A DNA stretch of 5,154 nucleotides, from positions 1 to 5,154 of the forward strand of contig QHQV01000392.1 of the NCBI GenBank assembly GCA_003219945.1, in the 5' to 3' direction. Of this stretch, positions 1 through 5,154 are shown in pieces. The notes beneath the pieces are model-generated. The model saw only the letters and a program-made list of their open reading frames with translations, was not told the origin of the DNA and ran no database searches. Position numbers and translations under genes: made by a program. The stretch is from Verrucomicrobiota bacterium. Its GTDB lineage: Bacteria > Verrucomicrobiota > Verrucomicrobiia > Chthoniobacterales > UBA10450. The stretch's first letter is position 1; each line of letters begins with the position of its first letter.

Positions 1-2031
1 ATCGCCGGGCTCGTAAATTTCGCGGCGCAATTTCATTCCGGCCTGTTTATCGAGGTAACCGTCCTTTGCCTTTTCAAAAACGGTTGCCATGTCCGCGGCA
101 ATCGCGTCCGCCCAGGCATAGCCATAGTAACCGGCATCATAGCCGTTCAGATGACCAAAGTACGAGACGAACGTTGTACTCGGATCAATCGGCAAAAAGA
201 CTTTTTCCAAGATCGGGTTCGATATCGCAACGGAATCGTATGGCATTTCTTCGGGATGTGGATCGTGCAGAGCAAGATCGAGTGAAGCGAACGCGAACTG
301 CCGCCGATAAAGCACGCCGGCGCTTGCCAGCTTTGCGTCGTTGAGCTTCTTCACGATTTCGGCGGGAATTCTTTTGGACGGATCGCGGTAATCGGCAGCA
401 AAAGTATCCAGCACTTTTTTGTCCCAAACCCAGTTTTGCAGCATCTGCGATGGCGCTTCAACAAAATCACCTGGGACATTCGTTCCGGCGAAGCGGCCAT
501 ACTTGGCGCGAGTGACAATGGAATGCAGAGCATGCCCAAACTCGTGGAAAAGCGTCTCGACGTCCTGATGCGTCATTAAGGATGGAGCATCGCCATTCGC
601 CGGCGGGAAATTGCAGAGCAAGGCAACAGTGGGCCGCTGATATTTTCCGTTCGGCAAAAGCTTGCCGCTGATGATGACGAATTGCGCGAAGTGATTGAAT
701 TTTCCTTCCCGCGGGAACATGTCGAGATAAAACATCCCGAGTGGCTCGCCCGTGGCTGAATCGGTGACGAGATACAGCTGGAGATCGTCAATCCATTTGT
801 ACGGTGCGACGATTTTTTCGAATTTCAGACCAAAGATGCTCTGATAAATGTTGAACATCCCGTCGAAGACTTTTTGGAACGGGAAATACGCACGCAACGC
901 TTCCTTATCGACGGCGTATTTTTGCTTGTTAAGCTGGTTGCTGTAGTACCGCCAGTCCCACACCATGATCTTGGCGTTAGGATCATTGGTGCAGGCAGCC
1001 TTCAATTTTTGAAGTTCCGCAACTTCACTGCCGAATTTTGGCTGTATGCCTGTGACCAGATCGTTAATGTACTTTTCCGCATTCGTGCCGGTCCTGGCCA
1101 TTTTGACTTCCGTCTGGTAATCGTCCCATGACTTGTAACCGAGGCGCAGCGCAATTTTGTTTCGGAGGTCCAGCATTTGGTTAAGAACAGGAACGTTTTT
1201 GTCCTTAGCAAGCGTTTCGCGAATGAGGTACAGCTGTTTACGCGTCACTTCGCTTTTGGCGTTCTCCTGCACTGTGTTGAATTGCCAGGTGACATTCGCC
1301 ATCACGGTATAAACGTCGTCGCCGGTTTTGATTCCAGGCGAGGCAAAAAAGCTTTCCGGAAGCCCATCGAGGTCGGCTTTGCTGAACATCACTGGAGCAT
1401 TGGACTTAACGATATTGGTGTCGAAATCCGTTCCGAGCTTCGACAGCTCCTTGCGAAATTCCTCGACTTCTTTGCGCTGATCAGGGGGCAATTCCAAACC
1501 GGCACGGCGATAATCGCGCAGCGTTTCCTTCAGCAGCTTTTCGTCTTCTCCGCTGAGCTTTGGACGCGTGTCAGCAAATGCCTTGATCGCCTTGTAAACG
1601 TCCTCGCGATAATCGACACCGACCGCCCAGTCCTCGAACGCTTTCACGGCGTTCTCCGCAGCAGTGCGCATGGCGGGATTCGTGTTCGTTTCCTTTATGA
1701 TGGTGGCTCTATTTGCCGCTAGATTCGCCTCGTACGTGACACCATCCAGAGCGACTACAGTGCTCCTGAAAGTCACCCTGCTGGGGTCTTGCGCACCAAT
1801 CCGATCCAGCGATGCGTTGGCTTTCGCAATCGCATTTTTCATTGCAGCCTCAACAGCTTCCGGCGTTTGCTCCCAATCAGGAATCGTCAATACGGCGTTC
1901 GCTTTTGTCGCAGCGGCACGAAAATCATCGACTGTTTTCATTTGGGCCGCGGAAACGCCTAAGTTCGACGCGAGGAGAAAGAGTAGGACGTGAACAAATG
2001 CGGCTTTACTGGAATCGTTCGACATAGGCAT
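1..2031 (-). CDS. Exported M3-family zinc oligopeptidase (thimet oligopeptidase/Dcp-like), C-terminus cut by the window edge
   Basis: The reading frame is open from 2031 to the left edge (677 codons) with no in-frame stop. It encodes a peptidase of family M3, which hydrolyses short peptides inside an enclosed channel. The zinc site is visible: HEFGH at residues 496-500 (plus-strand 532-546), and the third ligand Glu525 in GDFVEAPSQ, exactly 25 residues after the second His as in thimet oligopeptidase. The substrate-binding loop FGHLNGYDAGYYGY (His627, Tyr631, Tyr635, Tyr638) is also present. Residues 10-29 form a hydrophobic stretch ending in VSAAQ, read as a Sec signal peptide with cleavage near residue 29, so it probably acts in the periplasm; the n-region has only one Lys, so this is moderate evidence. 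The frame ends in LRREIYEPGD, so roughly 30-40 residues are missing at the C-terminus, judged from family length. ATG codons at 2031 and 2025 are both possible starts; neither has a clear Shine-Dalgarno sequence. Confidence 0.95.
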   Translation of the reverse strand, partial: MPMSNDSSKAAFVHVLLFLLASNLGVSAAQMKTVDDFRAAATKANAVLTIPDWEQTPEAVEAAMKNAIAKANASLDRIGAQDPSRVTFRSTVVALDGVTYEANLAANRATIIKETNTNPAMRTAAENAVKAFEDWAVGVDYREDVYKAIKAFADTRPKLSGEDEKLLKETLRDYRRAGLELPPDQRKEVEEFRKELSKLGTDFDTNIVKSNAPVMFSKADLDGLPESFFASPGIKTGDDVYTVMANVTWQFNTVQENAKSEVTRKQLYLIRETLAKDKNVPVLNQMLDLRNKIALRLGYKSWDDYQTEVKMARTGTNAEKYINDLVTGIQPKFGSEVAELQKLKAACTNDPNAKIMVWDWRYYSNQLNKQKYAVDKEALRAYFPFQKVFDGMFNIYQSIFGLKFEKIVAPYKWIDDLQLYLVTDSATGEPLGMFYLDMFPREGKFNHFAQFVIISGKLLPNGKYQRPTVALLCNFPPANGDAPSLMTHQDVETLFHEFGHALHSIVTRAKYGRFAGTNVPGDFVEAPSQMLQNWVWDKKVLDTFAADYRDPSKRIPAEIVKKLNDAKLASAGVLYRRQFAFASLDLALHDPHPEEMPYDSVAISNPILEKVFLPIDPSTTFVSYFGHLNGYDAGYYGYAWADAIAADMATVFEKAKDGYLDKQAGMKLRREIYEPGD

Positions 2032-2052
2032 GGAAGAGCAAAATCGGCCAAA

Positions 2053-2124
2053 AGATTTGCACAGATTTTCACTAATGGCAGAAGGAATTTTGATGAATCT
2101 GTGTTTCAACTGTGTTCATCTGGG
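2053..2124. repeat. Degenerate intergenic direct/inverted repeat (CACAGATT / AATCTGTG type)
   Basis: The left arm is two tandem 10-bp units differing at one base, agatttgcac (2053-2062) and agattttcac (2063-2072). The right arm is three imperfect units in the opposite orientation: aatctgtg (2096-2103), tttcaactgtg (2104-2114) and ttcatctggg (2115-2124). The cores cacagatt (2060-2067) and aatctgtg (2096-2103) are perfect 8-bp inverted repeats around a 28-bp centre. It resembles a dispersed intergenic repeat I recall from Verrucomicrobiota genomes; that match is from memory. It lies in the divergent gap between the M3 peptidase and MarC genes. Its function is unknown, and the units are decayed, so it is probably an old copy. 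Confidence 0.55.
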
Positions 2125-2159
2125 GCGAAAGCCGCGACTCTGCGAGAACGCCTAAAAAC

Positions 2160-2732
2160 ATGGTCCACAAATTTTTCGTTGCCTTTATTCCAATTTTTGT
2201 CGCGATAGATGCCGTTGGGCTGGTGGCCATGTTTATGGGTCTGGCTGGGGACGCTCCGCGCGAACACCGTCAGCGACAGGGTTTTATCGCCATCTTCACG
2301 GCCCTCTGCATTTCGGTTGGGTTTATATTTCTCGGGAAGATCATTTTTACCGCGCTGGGAATCACTGTGGCGGATTTTCAGGTCGCAGGCGGCTTGATTT
2401 TGCTCGGGTTGGCCGGACGGGAGTTGCTTAATGTGGCACCGGCAAATCGTGAAGCCACTGACGACTTCGGCGTTGTCCCGCTTGGGATGCCTTTGATAGC
2501 CGGGCCGGCGCTACTGACAGCGGTGCTGATCCTGGTCGACACAGTCGGCCTGGTGTTTACCGTCGCGGCGCTTCTGGTGAATCTCGCACTGGTCGTGGTC
2601 GCATTCTGGAATGCCGATTTAGTCGCGCGCTGGATGGGGAGACAAGGGTTACGCGGGGTATCGAAAATAGTGGCGCTTCTGCTGGCAGCTATTGCCGTCA
2701 GTCTGATTCGCCGCGGTTGGCATGGCGTATGA
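2160..2732 (+). CDS. MarC-family integral membrane protein
   Basis: This 190-residue protein is almost entirely hydrophobic and matches the MarC family (UPF0056; six predicted membrane helices, inner membrane). Family marks in order are FVAIDAVGLVAMF (residues 13-25) in the first helix, FQVAGGLILLGLAGREL (73-89), the central VPLGMPLIAGPALLT (106-120) corresponding to the conserved 'PLxxPLIAGPG' segment, and SKIVALLLAAIAVSLI (168-183) as the last helix. Length is typical (about 190-220 residues). E. coli MarC was once linked to multiple antibiotic resistance, a role since questioned; some relatives are reported amino-acid transporters, so the substrate cannot be named. ATG 2160 is preferred over an in-frame GTG at 2112, because the upstream start adds 16 polar residues before the first helix and lies inside the intergenic repeat. 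No strong ribosome binding site is seen. The gene appears monocistronic, divergent from the peptidase and convergent with the lipoprotein. Confidence 0.9.
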   Translation: MVHKFFVAFIPIFVAIDAVGLVAMFMGLAGDAPREHRQRQGFIAIFTALCISVGFIFLGKIIFTALGITVADFQVAGGLILLGLAGRELLNVAPANREATDDFGVVPLGMPLIAGPALLTAVLILVDTVGLVFTVAALLVNLALVVVAFWNADLVARWMGRQGLRGVSKIVALLLAAIAVSLIRRGWHGV

Positions 2733-2820
2733 GTGCCGCGAACGACTTAAGCGCACGAATTTTGCGCAGCGACGATCTCGCCAGCTCGCCTCGATTCCCT
2801 TGCCGCAAGATCGGCGTGCG

Positions 2821-3231
2821 TCAAAAGCCTGTTTCGAAGCGCGCGCCGCTTGCAATATGTCGTCGTGCCGAAGGCCAGAATTCCTTCAGCTCTGCGCTGT
2901 TGTCACCGTGCTGATATCGCCAATTCAACTCGGTTTCGATAGCCTTAATTTCGTCCTGCTGTGGCAGCGCCATTCCGTTGTAGATGTAGGCTGGGACCTC
3001 ATTGCGCGTCCTGGTGAACGGGACTGTCGCGTAGAGATCGAGCCGGCGCTGCTGCAATTGGGCCGTGCTCCAATCCTTATAAGCGGGGCTACGATGGCCC
3101 CATACGTCCGCCGTGTAAGCATACCGGGAATAAGGGTAGCCACCCGTCACTGCCGGACCAGGCGGGGGCGCGGATTGGTTTGCGCAACCAACTAGCGCAA
3201 CGGCAAATGCTGTTATGAACAATCTTTTCAT
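2821..3231 (-). CDS. Small predicted lipoprotein of unknown function
   Basis: A 136-residue protein with a clear lipoprotein signal: Lys2-Arg3, a hydrophobic stretch, then the lipobox LVGC with the lipidated cysteine at residue 16. The mature protein starts with a Pro/Gly/Tyr-rich linker (about 17-41). A polar, probably helical region follows: WSTAQLQQRRLDLY (54-67), a segment with several Thr/Arg, and MALPQQDEIKAIETELNWRY (87-106). I do not recognise the family and see no catalytic motif; an envelope-anchored structural or binding role is only a guess. The start is well supported: GAGGAA (plus-strand 3241-3246) sits 9 nt upstream of the ATG, the clearest ribosome binding site in the window. 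The gene is transcribed alone, divergent from hpnH and convergent with the MarC gene. Confidence 0.8.
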   Translation of the reverse strand: MKRLFITAFAVALVGCANQSAPPPGPAVTGGYPYSRYAYTADVWGHRSPAYKDWSTAQLQQRRLDLYATVPFTRTRNEVPAYIYNGMALPQQDEIKAIETELNWRYQHGDNSAELKEFWPSARRHIASGARFETGF

Positions 3232-3392
3232 ATTGCTTGATTCCTCGATTTCTCTTACTTGCGACTATTAAACCACGAAAATCCATCGCAGTCGCAGGTT
3301 TATTTTACTGTTTGCCACAGATATGCTACAAATCCTGGTCCAAGTCCAAATAATTGCTGGAGGCCGATTCACAGTACAAACGGGCCGGCTCA
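3232..3392. other. Divergent intergenic region upstream of hpnH and the lipoprotein gene
   Basis: No gene is supported here. On the minus strand TTTAAT (plus 3267-3272) is a possible -10 box for the lipoprotein gene, but no good -35 is spaced from it. A perfect 7-bp inverted repeat, tgcgact (3260-3266) and agtcgca (3290-3296), brackets that box and could be an operator; the evidence is weak. Nothing else stands out before the hpnH promoter. Confidence 0.4.
3241..3246 (-). promoter_or_regulatory. Ribosome binding site of the lipoprotein gene
   Basis: The minus strand reads GAGGAA, separated by 9 nt from the ATG at 3231. It fixes the start that places the lipobox cysteine at residue 16. The other starts in this window lack a comparable motif. 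Confidence 0.7.
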
Positions 3393-3421
3393 TTGACACC
3401 CCGAAGCCCTCTCGGTAAAAT
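3393..3421 (+). promoter_or_regulatory. Near-consensus sigma70-type promoter of hpnH-shc, predicting a leaderless transcript
   Basis: A -35 box TTGACA (3393-3398, 6/6 match) is followed by a 17-nt spacer and a -10 box TAAAAT (3416-3421, 5/6 match). Transcription normally begins about 5-10 nt after the -10 box. Only 9 nt separate the box from the hpnH ATG at 3431, so the mRNA would start at or within about five nucleotides of the start codon. This agrees with the absence of a Shine-Dalgarno sequence before hpnH. It is a sequence-only prediction. Confidence 0.6.
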
Positions 3422-3430
3422 CCTCATTTT

Positions 3431-4228
3431 ATGAGATTTCCTCTTCCGCTCACAGCCAAAATCGCTGCGTACGTGATCGGGCACAAGCTGCGGGGCACCA
3501 AGAAATTCGCTACCGTGCTTCAGCTCGAGCCGTTGCATACGTGTAATCTCACGTGCACCGGTTGCGGACGGATTCGCGAATACTCGACGTCTCTCAAGGA
3601 TATCATGAGCTTGGAGGATTGCCTGGCGGCGGCTCAAGAGTGCAACGCGCCAATGGTTTCCATCTGCGGCGGTGAGCCGCTGGTGTATCCGCATATCGAA
3701 GCGCTGGTGGAAGGATTGCTCGCTCAGAGACGCATCGTTTACATCTGCACCAACGCCGTTTTCATGCGGAAAAAAATGCGCGAATGGCTGGCGAAAGCAT
3801 TGAGCAACGCCCAAAACGGCAGCGGCAAAAAATTCGAGGAGAAAATCGATGTGCTCCTTAAAGGCGGATTGATTTCCGAGAAAGACGCCGCTGAAATCCG
3901 TAAGGGGCCAAAAGACCCGGCGAAGCCTACGATTGCGCCGAGCAAATGGATGTACTGGAACGTGCATCTTGATGGCTTGGAGCGGACACACGACCTGATC
4001 GTCGAGCGCGAGGGCGTTTTCAAAGAGTGCATTCTGGCTTCAAAGAGTGCATTCTGGCAATCAAAATGGCGAAGGTCCTCGGGTACCAGGTCGCGACCAA
4101 TACGACCATCTACAAAGAGACCGATATGCAGGAAATCGAGCGAATGTTCGATTACCTGTCAGATCTTGGAGTTGACGGACACACCATCACTCCTGGCTAC
4201 GACTATGACGCTGCGAAGCGAGACATGA
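3431..4228 (+). CDS. hpnH: HpnH N-terminal fragment (radical SAM core), out of frame after residue 203
   Basis: The first reading frame of the split hpnH encodes 265 residues. Residues 1-203 are genuine HpnH: the cluster motif Cys38-x3-Cys42-x2-Cys45 in HTCNLTCTGCGR, the SAM-contacting GGEPL (80-84), ICTNA (105-109) and WNVHLDGLERTHDLIVEREG (176-195). Residues 116-172 hold a Lys/Glu-rich stretch including GSGKKFEEKIDVLLKGGLIS, longer than the link I recall in other HpnH proteins. After Ala203 the frame reads into the duplication, and the last 62 residues are a Ser/Arg-rich out-of-frame tail ending at the stop at 4226-4228. The product would lack the second half of the barrel and the C-terminal domain. 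Confidence 0.75.
   Translation: MRFPLPLTAKIAAYVIGHKLRGTKKFATVLQLEPLHTCNLTCTGCGRIREYSTSLKDIMSLEDCLAAAQECNAPMVSICGGEPLVYPHIEALVEGLLAQRRIVYICTNAVFMRKKMREWLAKALSNAQNGSGKKFEEKIDVLLKGGLISEKDAAEIRKGPKDPAKPTIAPSKWMYWNVHLDGLERTHDLIVEREGVFKECILASKSAFWQSKWRRSSGTRSRPIRPSTKRPICRKSSECSITCQILELTDTPSLLATTMTLRSET
4019..4058 (+). repeat. Perfect 20-bp tandem duplication inside hpnH causing a frameshift
   Basis: The unit ttcaaagagtgcattctggc occurs twice with no spacer (4019-4038 and 4039-4058), identical at all 20 positions. Identity stops sharply at both outer edges. Twenty is not a multiple of three, so the extra copy moves the reading frame, and deleting one copy restores HpnH. Slippage or duplication during replication, or an assembly fault, would each leave this pattern. 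Confidence 0.97.
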
Positions 4229-4752
4229 CCAAACGGCTGAATTTGCGGCCGGAAGATTTCTTTCTCACCCGCGCTATGACCGTTCAGAAATTCCAAAAAA
4301 TCGAGAACTGGATGAATCAGTACACGTTTTTCGGAACGCCGGTCTATTTTGAATTCCTTGCTGGTAAACGCGACCTGACTTGTTCGGCCTGGGCAATTCC
4401 CACGCGCAACATCCGCGGCTGGAAGGCTCCTTGCTATTTGATGACCGACGGCCATTTCTCGACCTACGCGGAGCTGCTGGAACAGACGGACTGGGACCGA
4501 TACGGAGTCGTCAATAGTGTCGCACGCGATAGCCGGTGCGAAAATTGCATGGTGCATTGCGGCTATGAGCCCACTGCAACGCTGGGTTTGCAAGCTCAGC
4601 GCGGCGACACTTGGAAAACTATCAAGTTCAATTTCGGCGCTAAGCCGAGGGCGGCTGGACGCGGCAGTGAAGTGCTCGCCTACAACGGTGTCAGTTCGGG
4701 AAATGGTCATCTCACCGGCAAGCGCGCTGAGCCAGCCGTGAAAGCCTCCTGA
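4027..4752 (+). CDS. hpnH: HpnH C-terminal fragment
   Basis: The second reading frame of hpnH is open from a GTG at 4027 inside the duplication to the stop at 4750-4752 (241 codons). It carries YQVATNTTIYKETD, GVDGHTITPGYDYD, FEFLAGKRDLTCSAW and RGWKAPCYLMTDGHF, and the cysteine cluster CENCMVHCGYEP, all typical of the HpnH C-terminal half. In the restored numbering the cysteines are Cys311, Cys328, Cys363, Cys366 and Cys370; some may bind a metal or second cluster, which is inference. The last 40 or so residues (from about GAKPRAAGRG) are a Gly/Ala-rich tail with no recognisable motif. No ribosome binding site precedes the GTG, so independent translation is doubtful, and a lone fragment would lack the radical SAM cysteines. 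Confidence 0.7.
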   Translation: MHSGFKECILAIKMAKVLGYQVATNTTIYKETDMQEIERMFDYLSDLGVDGHTITPGYDYDAAKRDMTKRLNLRPEDFFLTRAMTVQKFQKIENWMNQYTFFGTPVYFEFLAGKRDLTCSAWAIPTRNIRGWKAPCYLMTDGHFSTYAELLEQTDWDRYGVVNSVARDSRCENCMVHCGYEPTATLGLQAQRGDTWKTIKFNFGAKPRAAGRGSEVLAYNGVSSGNGHLTGKRAEPAVKAS

Positions 4753-4761
4753 ACGATTGAG

Positions 4762-5154
4762 ATGCCGTCGAACCAATTGATAGTCTTACCTAGTTCGCCA
4801 GCTGCCTCGGAATCCTATTCGGCGGCGGACGAAGAGATCGGTCAGGCGATTTCGCTCGCTCAGGAAAATCTTTTGCGGCAACAAAAACCTGACGGGCATT
4901 GGTGCGGCGAGTTGCTGGTCGATAGCACGCTGTGCTCGGACTACGTCGTGTTCATGCACTGGTGCGGCGAAGTGGACGCGCACCTGCAGCGTCGTTGCGT
5001 CCGTCATATACTTAAACGCCAATTGCCCGACGGCGGCTGGAACATTTATCACGGTGGGCCGAGCGAGATTAATGCGTCCGTAAAAGCGTATTTCGCCCTG
5101 AAGCTTGCCGGTTGTTCTGTGGACGCGCCGTTTATGCAGGAAGCGCGCGCGACC
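4762..5154 (+). CDS. shc: Squalene-hopene cyclase, N-terminal 131 codons (runs off the right edge)
   Basis: The product cyclises squalene to hopene/hopanol as a class II triterpene cyclase, a monotopic enzyme on the cytoplasmic membrane. The visible part covers an N-terminal extension (1-22), then LAQENLLRQQKPDGHWCGEL (32-51), matching the family start 'LL..Q..DGHW.GEL'. RQLPDGGWNIYHGGPSEINA (86-105) is a QW-type repeat followed by the family's GGPS segment, and VKAYFALKLAG (107-117) is highly characteristic. The catalytic DxDD motif lies beyond the window; full enzymes have about 630-700 residues, so about four fifths is missing. ATG 4762 lies 9 nt after the hpnH stop, indicating one transcript. 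The spacer (gaacgattgag region) has no strong Shine-Dalgarno, so translational coupling to hpnH is plausible; the hpnH frameshift, which stops ribosomes at 4228, could then reduce Shc synthesis. Confidence 0.95.
   Translation, partial: MPSNQLIVLPSSPAASESYSAADEEIGQAISLAQENLLRQQKPDGHWCGELLVDSTLCSDYVVFMHWCGEVDAHLQRRCVRHILKRQLPDGGWNIYHGGPSEINASVKAYFALKLAGCSVDAPFMQEARAT

Larger units (their letters stand above)
3431..4752 (+). pseudogene. hpnH: hpnH, adenosylhopane synthase (hopene adenosyltransferase, radical SAM), split by a 20-bp tandem duplication
   Basis: HpnH uses SAM and a [4Fe-4S] cluster to make a 5'-deoxyadenosyl radical that adds to hopene (diploptene), giving adenosylhopane, the first step to C35 extended hopanoids. 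The N-terminal half (frame from 3431) and the C-terminal half (a different frame, to 4752) are both strongly HpnH-like and meet exactly at a perfect 20-bp duplication. Without one copy the junction reads GVFKECILAIKMAKVLGYQ and the protein is 433 residues, somewhat longer than the usual 330-390 (recalled range). The ATG at 3431 gives the family-typical MRFPL start. As written, the gene cannot make a full enzyme: neither half holds both the cluster-binding site and the C-terminal domain. The clean duplication, with no other decay, fits a very recent mutation or an assembly error. shc follows after 9 bp, and its product makes the HpnH substrate. Confidence 0.9.

Noticed and set aside
1177..1722. 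Plus-strand open frame of 181 codons
   Set aside because: It lies wholly antisense to the M3 peptidase, whose motifs and continuous frame are unambiguous; composition and lack of a start signal mark it as a shadow.
2112..2159. GTG at 2112 as the start of the MarC gene
   Set aside because: It would add a polar 16-residue leader encoded partly by the intergenic repeat; the ATG at 2160 puts the first membrane helix at the N-terminus as usual in the family.
2751..2767. Hairpin gcgca-N7-tgcgc as a terminator between the convergent MarC and lipoprotein genes
   Set aside because: The stem is only 5 bp and no T-run follows on either strand.
2722..3195. Plus-strand open frame of 157 codons after the MarC gene
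   Set aside because: It overlaps the lipoprotein gene on the other strand, which has a lipobox and a good ribosome binding site, and the plus-strand protein looks like random sequence.
3326..3991. Minus-strand open frame of 221 codons opposite hpnH
   Set aside because: It is antisense to the radical SAM core with its CxxxCxxC and GGEP motifs, has no recognisable domain, and crosses the hpnH promoter.
4027..4228. Two overlapping genes or programmed frameshifting in hpnH
   Set aside because: No slippery heptamer or stimulatory structure is evident, and the frame change is fully explained by the 20-bp duplication.
4745..4750. cctcct just before the hpnH stop
   Set aside because: It is the complement of a Shine-Dalgarno sequence on this strand and cannot serve shc; no minus-strand gene starts nearby to use it.

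Overview
The window holds two complete genes, one gene split by a frameshift, and two genes cut by the window edges. Moderate-to-high GC, hopanoid genes, an exported M3 peptidase and a degenerate 'AATCTGTGT...TTCATCTG' intergenic repeat together suggest a soil- or sediment-type bacterium, most likely Verrucomicrobiota (Chthoniobacter/Pedosphaera-like). That placement is from memory of sequence style, not from a search; Acidobacteriota or another hopanoid producer is not excluded.

Layout. Positions 1-2031 (minus strand) carry nearly all of an exported M3-family zinc oligopeptidase, with its C-terminus beyond the left edge. It is divergent from a MarC-family membrane protein (2160-2732, plus). 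The 128-bp gap between them contains a degenerate direct/inverted repeat. A small lipoprotein of unknown function (2821-3231, minus) converges on the MarC gene. A 199-bp divergent intergenic region then leads into a hopanoid biosynthesis cluster on the plus strand: hpnH (3431-4752) and, 9 bp later, the first 131 codons of shc (4762 to the right edge).

How the genes work together. Shc cyclises squalene to hopene (diploptene). HpnH, a radical SAM enzyme, joins a 5'-deoxyadenosyl group to hopene to make adenosylhopane, the first step to C35 bacteriohopanepolyols. The two genes therefore supply consecutive steps and look co-transcribed. The M3 peptidase, MarC protein and lipoprotein have no evident functional tie to hopanoids.

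Main points for a second look. (1) hpnH is interrupted by a perfect 20-bp tandem duplication (4019-4038 / 4039-4058). Removing one copy restores a continuous 433-residue HpnH, so this is a recent mutation, a reversible switch or an assembly error. (2) A near-consensus sigma70-type promoter, TTGACA-N17-TAAAAT, ends only 9 nt before the hpnH ATG, predicting a leaderless or nearly leaderless mRNA. (3) HpnH has an extra Lys-rich segment of about 45 residues inside the radical SAM domain. I found no CRISPR array, tRNA, rRNA, insertion sequence or clearly new defence-type system.
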